This document shows, in pieces, positions 62,487 to 64,000 of a stretch of DNA of 64,000 bases (the stretch's first letter is position 1; every line of letters begins with the position of its first letter). The notes below the pieces were generated by a model. That model was not told the DNA's origin and made no database searches. It saw only the letters and a list, made by a program, of their open reading frames with translations. The DNA is taken from positions 1 to 64,000 of the forward strand of contig NZ_JAFCJS010000009.1 of NCBI RefSeq assembly GCF_018130825.1. Reading direction: 5' to 3'. This stretch comes from Bradyrhizobium liaoningense. Its GTDB lineage: Bacteria; Pseudomonadota; Alphaproteobacteria; Rhizobiales; Xanthobacteraceae. The position numbers were made by a program, and so were the translations under genes.

Positions 62487-63182
62487 TTAATTCTTGCTGG
62501 TCTTCAGGTGTTCTTCCGCCGCTCTGAAGCCGCTCTTGGCCTTGAGCGTCAAAGCAGTTGGCTGTGGCTTCCATTCGGAAACCAGTTTTTCTGCAGTCGC
62601 AAGCTCCGGCTTGGACAGCATTGAAGCCATCTCATCCACGTTTTTCTTGGGAGCGATTTTCGAGAGTTTGAAATACGCAAACGATAGAGAGACGTCTCTC
62701 GGCACGCCTTTTCCCGCCGAGTACACGCGGGACAGGCTGAAGAGGGCGCCGGGATATCCCTGATCGCCTGCCATCTTCCACCATTTCAGCGCTTCTTCTG
62801 AATTTCCTCGTTTGTCATAGAGGACGGCGACATCGTTTTGGGCAAGCGCATAACCCGCTTCGGCGGAAACAAGCTTGTATTTCAAGGCCTGATCTGCGTC
62901 GAAGGCGACAATGCCCGCGCCTTGCCCGTCATAATAACAACCAAGCTTATAGGCGCCCAGAGGATCGTTGGACGCAGCCGATTTTTGAAACCACTCGAAT
63001 GCCTGCCTGCGATCCTGTTCTGTGCCAATGCCATTATTGTACATCATGCCGACATGATATTGCGCCTCGGCATCTCCTTTATTGGCCAACGCCACCATCG
63101 CATTAAGGGTGTCCGCGTCATTCGCCTTGGCGGGCATTGAGAAGAACAAGAGGCACGAAAGGGCCAGGGCCACAAACTTCAT
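62487..63182 (-). CDS. secreted Sel1-repeat (tetratricopeptide-like) protein
   Basis: 231 residues from ATG at 63182. A signal peptide MKFVALALSCLLFFSMPAKA is followed by about four Sel1-like repeats: AEAQYHVGMMYNNGIGTEQD RRQAFEWFQKSA, DPLGAYKLGCYYDGQG, ALAQNDVAVLYDKRGNSEEA LKWWKMAG and YPGALFSLSRVYSAGKGVPR. Such repeats bind proteins or peptides, often in signalling or cell-envelope assembly. The gene is clearly AT-richer than its neighbours and uses many A/T-ending codons. It is oriented opposite to radC and enclosed by the two copies of the radC 3' end, which points to acquisition with the duplication. Longer frames to 63449 run through the radC copy. Confidence 0.85.
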   Translation of the reverse strand: MKFVALALSCLLFFSMPAKANDADTLNAMVALANKGDAEAQYHVGMMYNNGIGTEQDRRQAFEWFQKSAASNDPLGAYKLGCYYDGQGAGIVAFDADQALKYKLVSAEAGYALAQNDVAVLYDKRGNSEEALKWWKMAGDQGYPGALFSLSRVYSAGKGVPRDVSLSFAYFKLSKIAPKKNVDEMASMLSKPELATAEKLVSEWKPQPTALTLKAKSGFRAAEEHLKTSKN

Positions 63183-63338
63183 GTCAATTCCGATTGAGTT
63201 TTGAACCATCATATCTTGGTACTCAAAACGGAGAACAGGTTCGCCGCGGGAAGGAAAACGAGGCTGCGGCATCTTCACCTCCCTGGAGCGACGAGTTAAA
63301 AATGCAAACCAGATCATCGCGATAACCCGCATATTAGT
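63183..63338. other. intergenic segment upstream of the Sel1-like gene
   Basis: AT-richer DNA that holds the promoter of the Sel1-like gene. A trace of the CATCTTCACCTCCCTGGAG repeat type lies at about 63268-63290. The junction to the second radC copy at 63338/63339 is abrupt, with no inverted repeat or transposase fragment. Confidence 0.5.
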
Positions 63339-63501
63339 CTGGTGCACAACCACCCCTCCGGCGATCCCTCGCCCTCGCAGGCCGACATCCAGATGACGAA
63401 GGCGATCATCGACATCGCCAAGCCGCTCGGGATTGCCGTGCACGATCACATCATCGTCGGCAGGAGCGGCCGCGCCAGCCTGCGCGGGATGCGGCTGATC
63501 T
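63339..63501 (+). pseudogene. radC: second copy of the radC 3' end (remnant)
   Basis: Translates in frame as LVHNHPSGDPSPSQADIQMT ... GRSGRASLRGMRLI, the last 54 residues of RadC, with no start and without a stop codon at the normal place (the frame runs on into the next gene). It is 97.5 percent identical to 62308-62470. It is most simply the original radC tail displaced by insertion of the Sel1 segment, or the product of a partial tandem duplication. Confidence 0.85.
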
Positions 63502-63530
63502 TGGCCCCCGAATCAAGTAGCAAGGACAGC

Positions 63531-64000
63531 ATGAACGACTGGCTGCACAATCTTCCGGTGCCCTTGATGGCGCTGGTGATCTTCGGTTTCACTTATCTGC
63601 TGGCAGCGGTGGTGTTCGTTTCCATCGCGCTGGTCGCAACGGAGGAGCGTGCCAAATCGCTGAAGGCGATCTCGCCGGGCATGCTGCCGGTGCTCGGCAT
63701 CATCTTCGGCCTGTTCGTCGCCTTCATCGCGGCGCAGGTCTGGGGCGACAGCGACCGCGGCAGCGCTGCGGTGAGCCGCGAGGCCAGCGCATTGCGCAGC
63801 GCCGTGCTGCTGGCCGCGGGCCTGCCGGCGGAGCAGGATGCGAAGCTGCGCGGCCTCGTCCGCGACTATGTCGGGCAGGCCGTCGCCGTGGAATGGCCGA
63901 TGATGGCGCATCAGAAGGCTTCGCTAAAGGTGACGCCGCCGGCGCTCGCCGATGCGCTGCAGCTCGTCATCACGATGACGCCGCAAGGCACCGGTCAGGC
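63531..64000 (+). CDS. DUF4239 (bestrophin-like) membrane protein, N-terminal part
   Basis: The frame starting with ATG at 63531 (AAGGA about 6 bases upstream) stays open to the window end, at least 156 residues. MNDWLHNLPVPLMALVIFGFTYLLAAVVFVSIALV gives the first membrane segment, then GMLPVLGIIFGLFVAFIAAQVWGD (second) and a soluble helical stretch with ASALRSAVLLAAGLPAEQDAK. These are the DUF4239 features. Function unknown, possibly channel-like by fold analogy. It immediately follows the second radC copy, in the same reading frame as the copy. Confidence 0.85.
   Translation, partial: MNDWLHNLPVPLMALVIFGFTYLLAAVVFVSIALVATEERAKSLKAISPGMLPVLGIIFGLFVAFIAAQVWGDSDRGSAAVSREASALRSAVLLAAGLPAEQDAKLRGLVRDYVGQAVAVEWPMMAHQKASLKVTPPALADALQLVITMTPQGTGQ

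Overview
The window is chromosomal DNA of a high-GC alphaproteobacterium of the Bradyrhizobium type. This is judged from the gene set (ChvI/ChvG followed by HprK, a soluble EIIA and HPr; ATP-type PckA; a DUF2865 protein), the codon bias, and the many short inverted-repeat elements between genes. It is almost entirely housekeeping or conserved accessory genome. I recognised no rRNA, tRNA or CRISPR array. All family names rest on recognition of motifs, not on database searches.

Layout. 1-5.1 kb: 5' part of a UDP-glucose dehydrogenase gene, a membrane acyltransferase, and polA. 5.1-6.6 kb: an AT-richer islet with its own promoter, inverted repeat and terminator around a single DndB-like (DGQHR-type) gene. 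6.7-15.3 kb: LysE-type exporter, GST, pyrE, a DUF2865 protein, a GIY-YIG nuclease gene tightly enclosed by 35-bp inverted repeats, glycogen phosphorylase and a thioesterase. 15.5-25.2 kb: pckA, a secreted TPR-CHAT protease-like protein and a HugZ-like protein, then chvI-chvG-hprK-EIIA-HPr, a regulatory block that senses envelope stress and carbon/nitrogen status. 25.3-31 kb: a GT39-type glycosyltransferase, lepA and a secreted caspase-like protein. 31-42 kb: accessory genes, including two paralogous GNATs, a WYL regulator, a five-gene DUF2933 / isoprenylcysteine methyltransferase-like / MacB-like ABC exporter operon with a divergent His-rich secreted peptide, a decayed wHTH regulator, an SRPBCC protein and a serine hydrolase. 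42-53.6 kb: methyltransferase, amidase, GNAT, acyl-CoA-dehydrogenase-like flavoprotein, RDD protein, PAS-GGDEF-EAL protein, and two peptidoglycan enzymes (L,D-transpeptidase and MepA). 53.7-56 kb: modABC molybdate uptake. 56-64 kb: CPA1-type antiporter, MscS channel, methionine aminopeptidase, intradiol dioxygenase-like protein and radC, whose 3' end is duplicated on the far side of a low-GC Sel1-repeat gene, then a DUF4239 protein cut by the window end.

The most unusual signals are: (i) the GIY-YIG gene bounded by near-perfect inverted repeats whose arms recur at two gene-free loci in the window, suggesting a compact nuclease-associated mobile element with non-autonomous relatives; (ii) the orphan DndB-like gene with a possible operator at its predicted transcription start; (iii) the 163-bp radC 3'-end duplication around the Sel1 gene; and (iv) a DNA polymerase I whose proofreading catalytic residues appear to be replaced.
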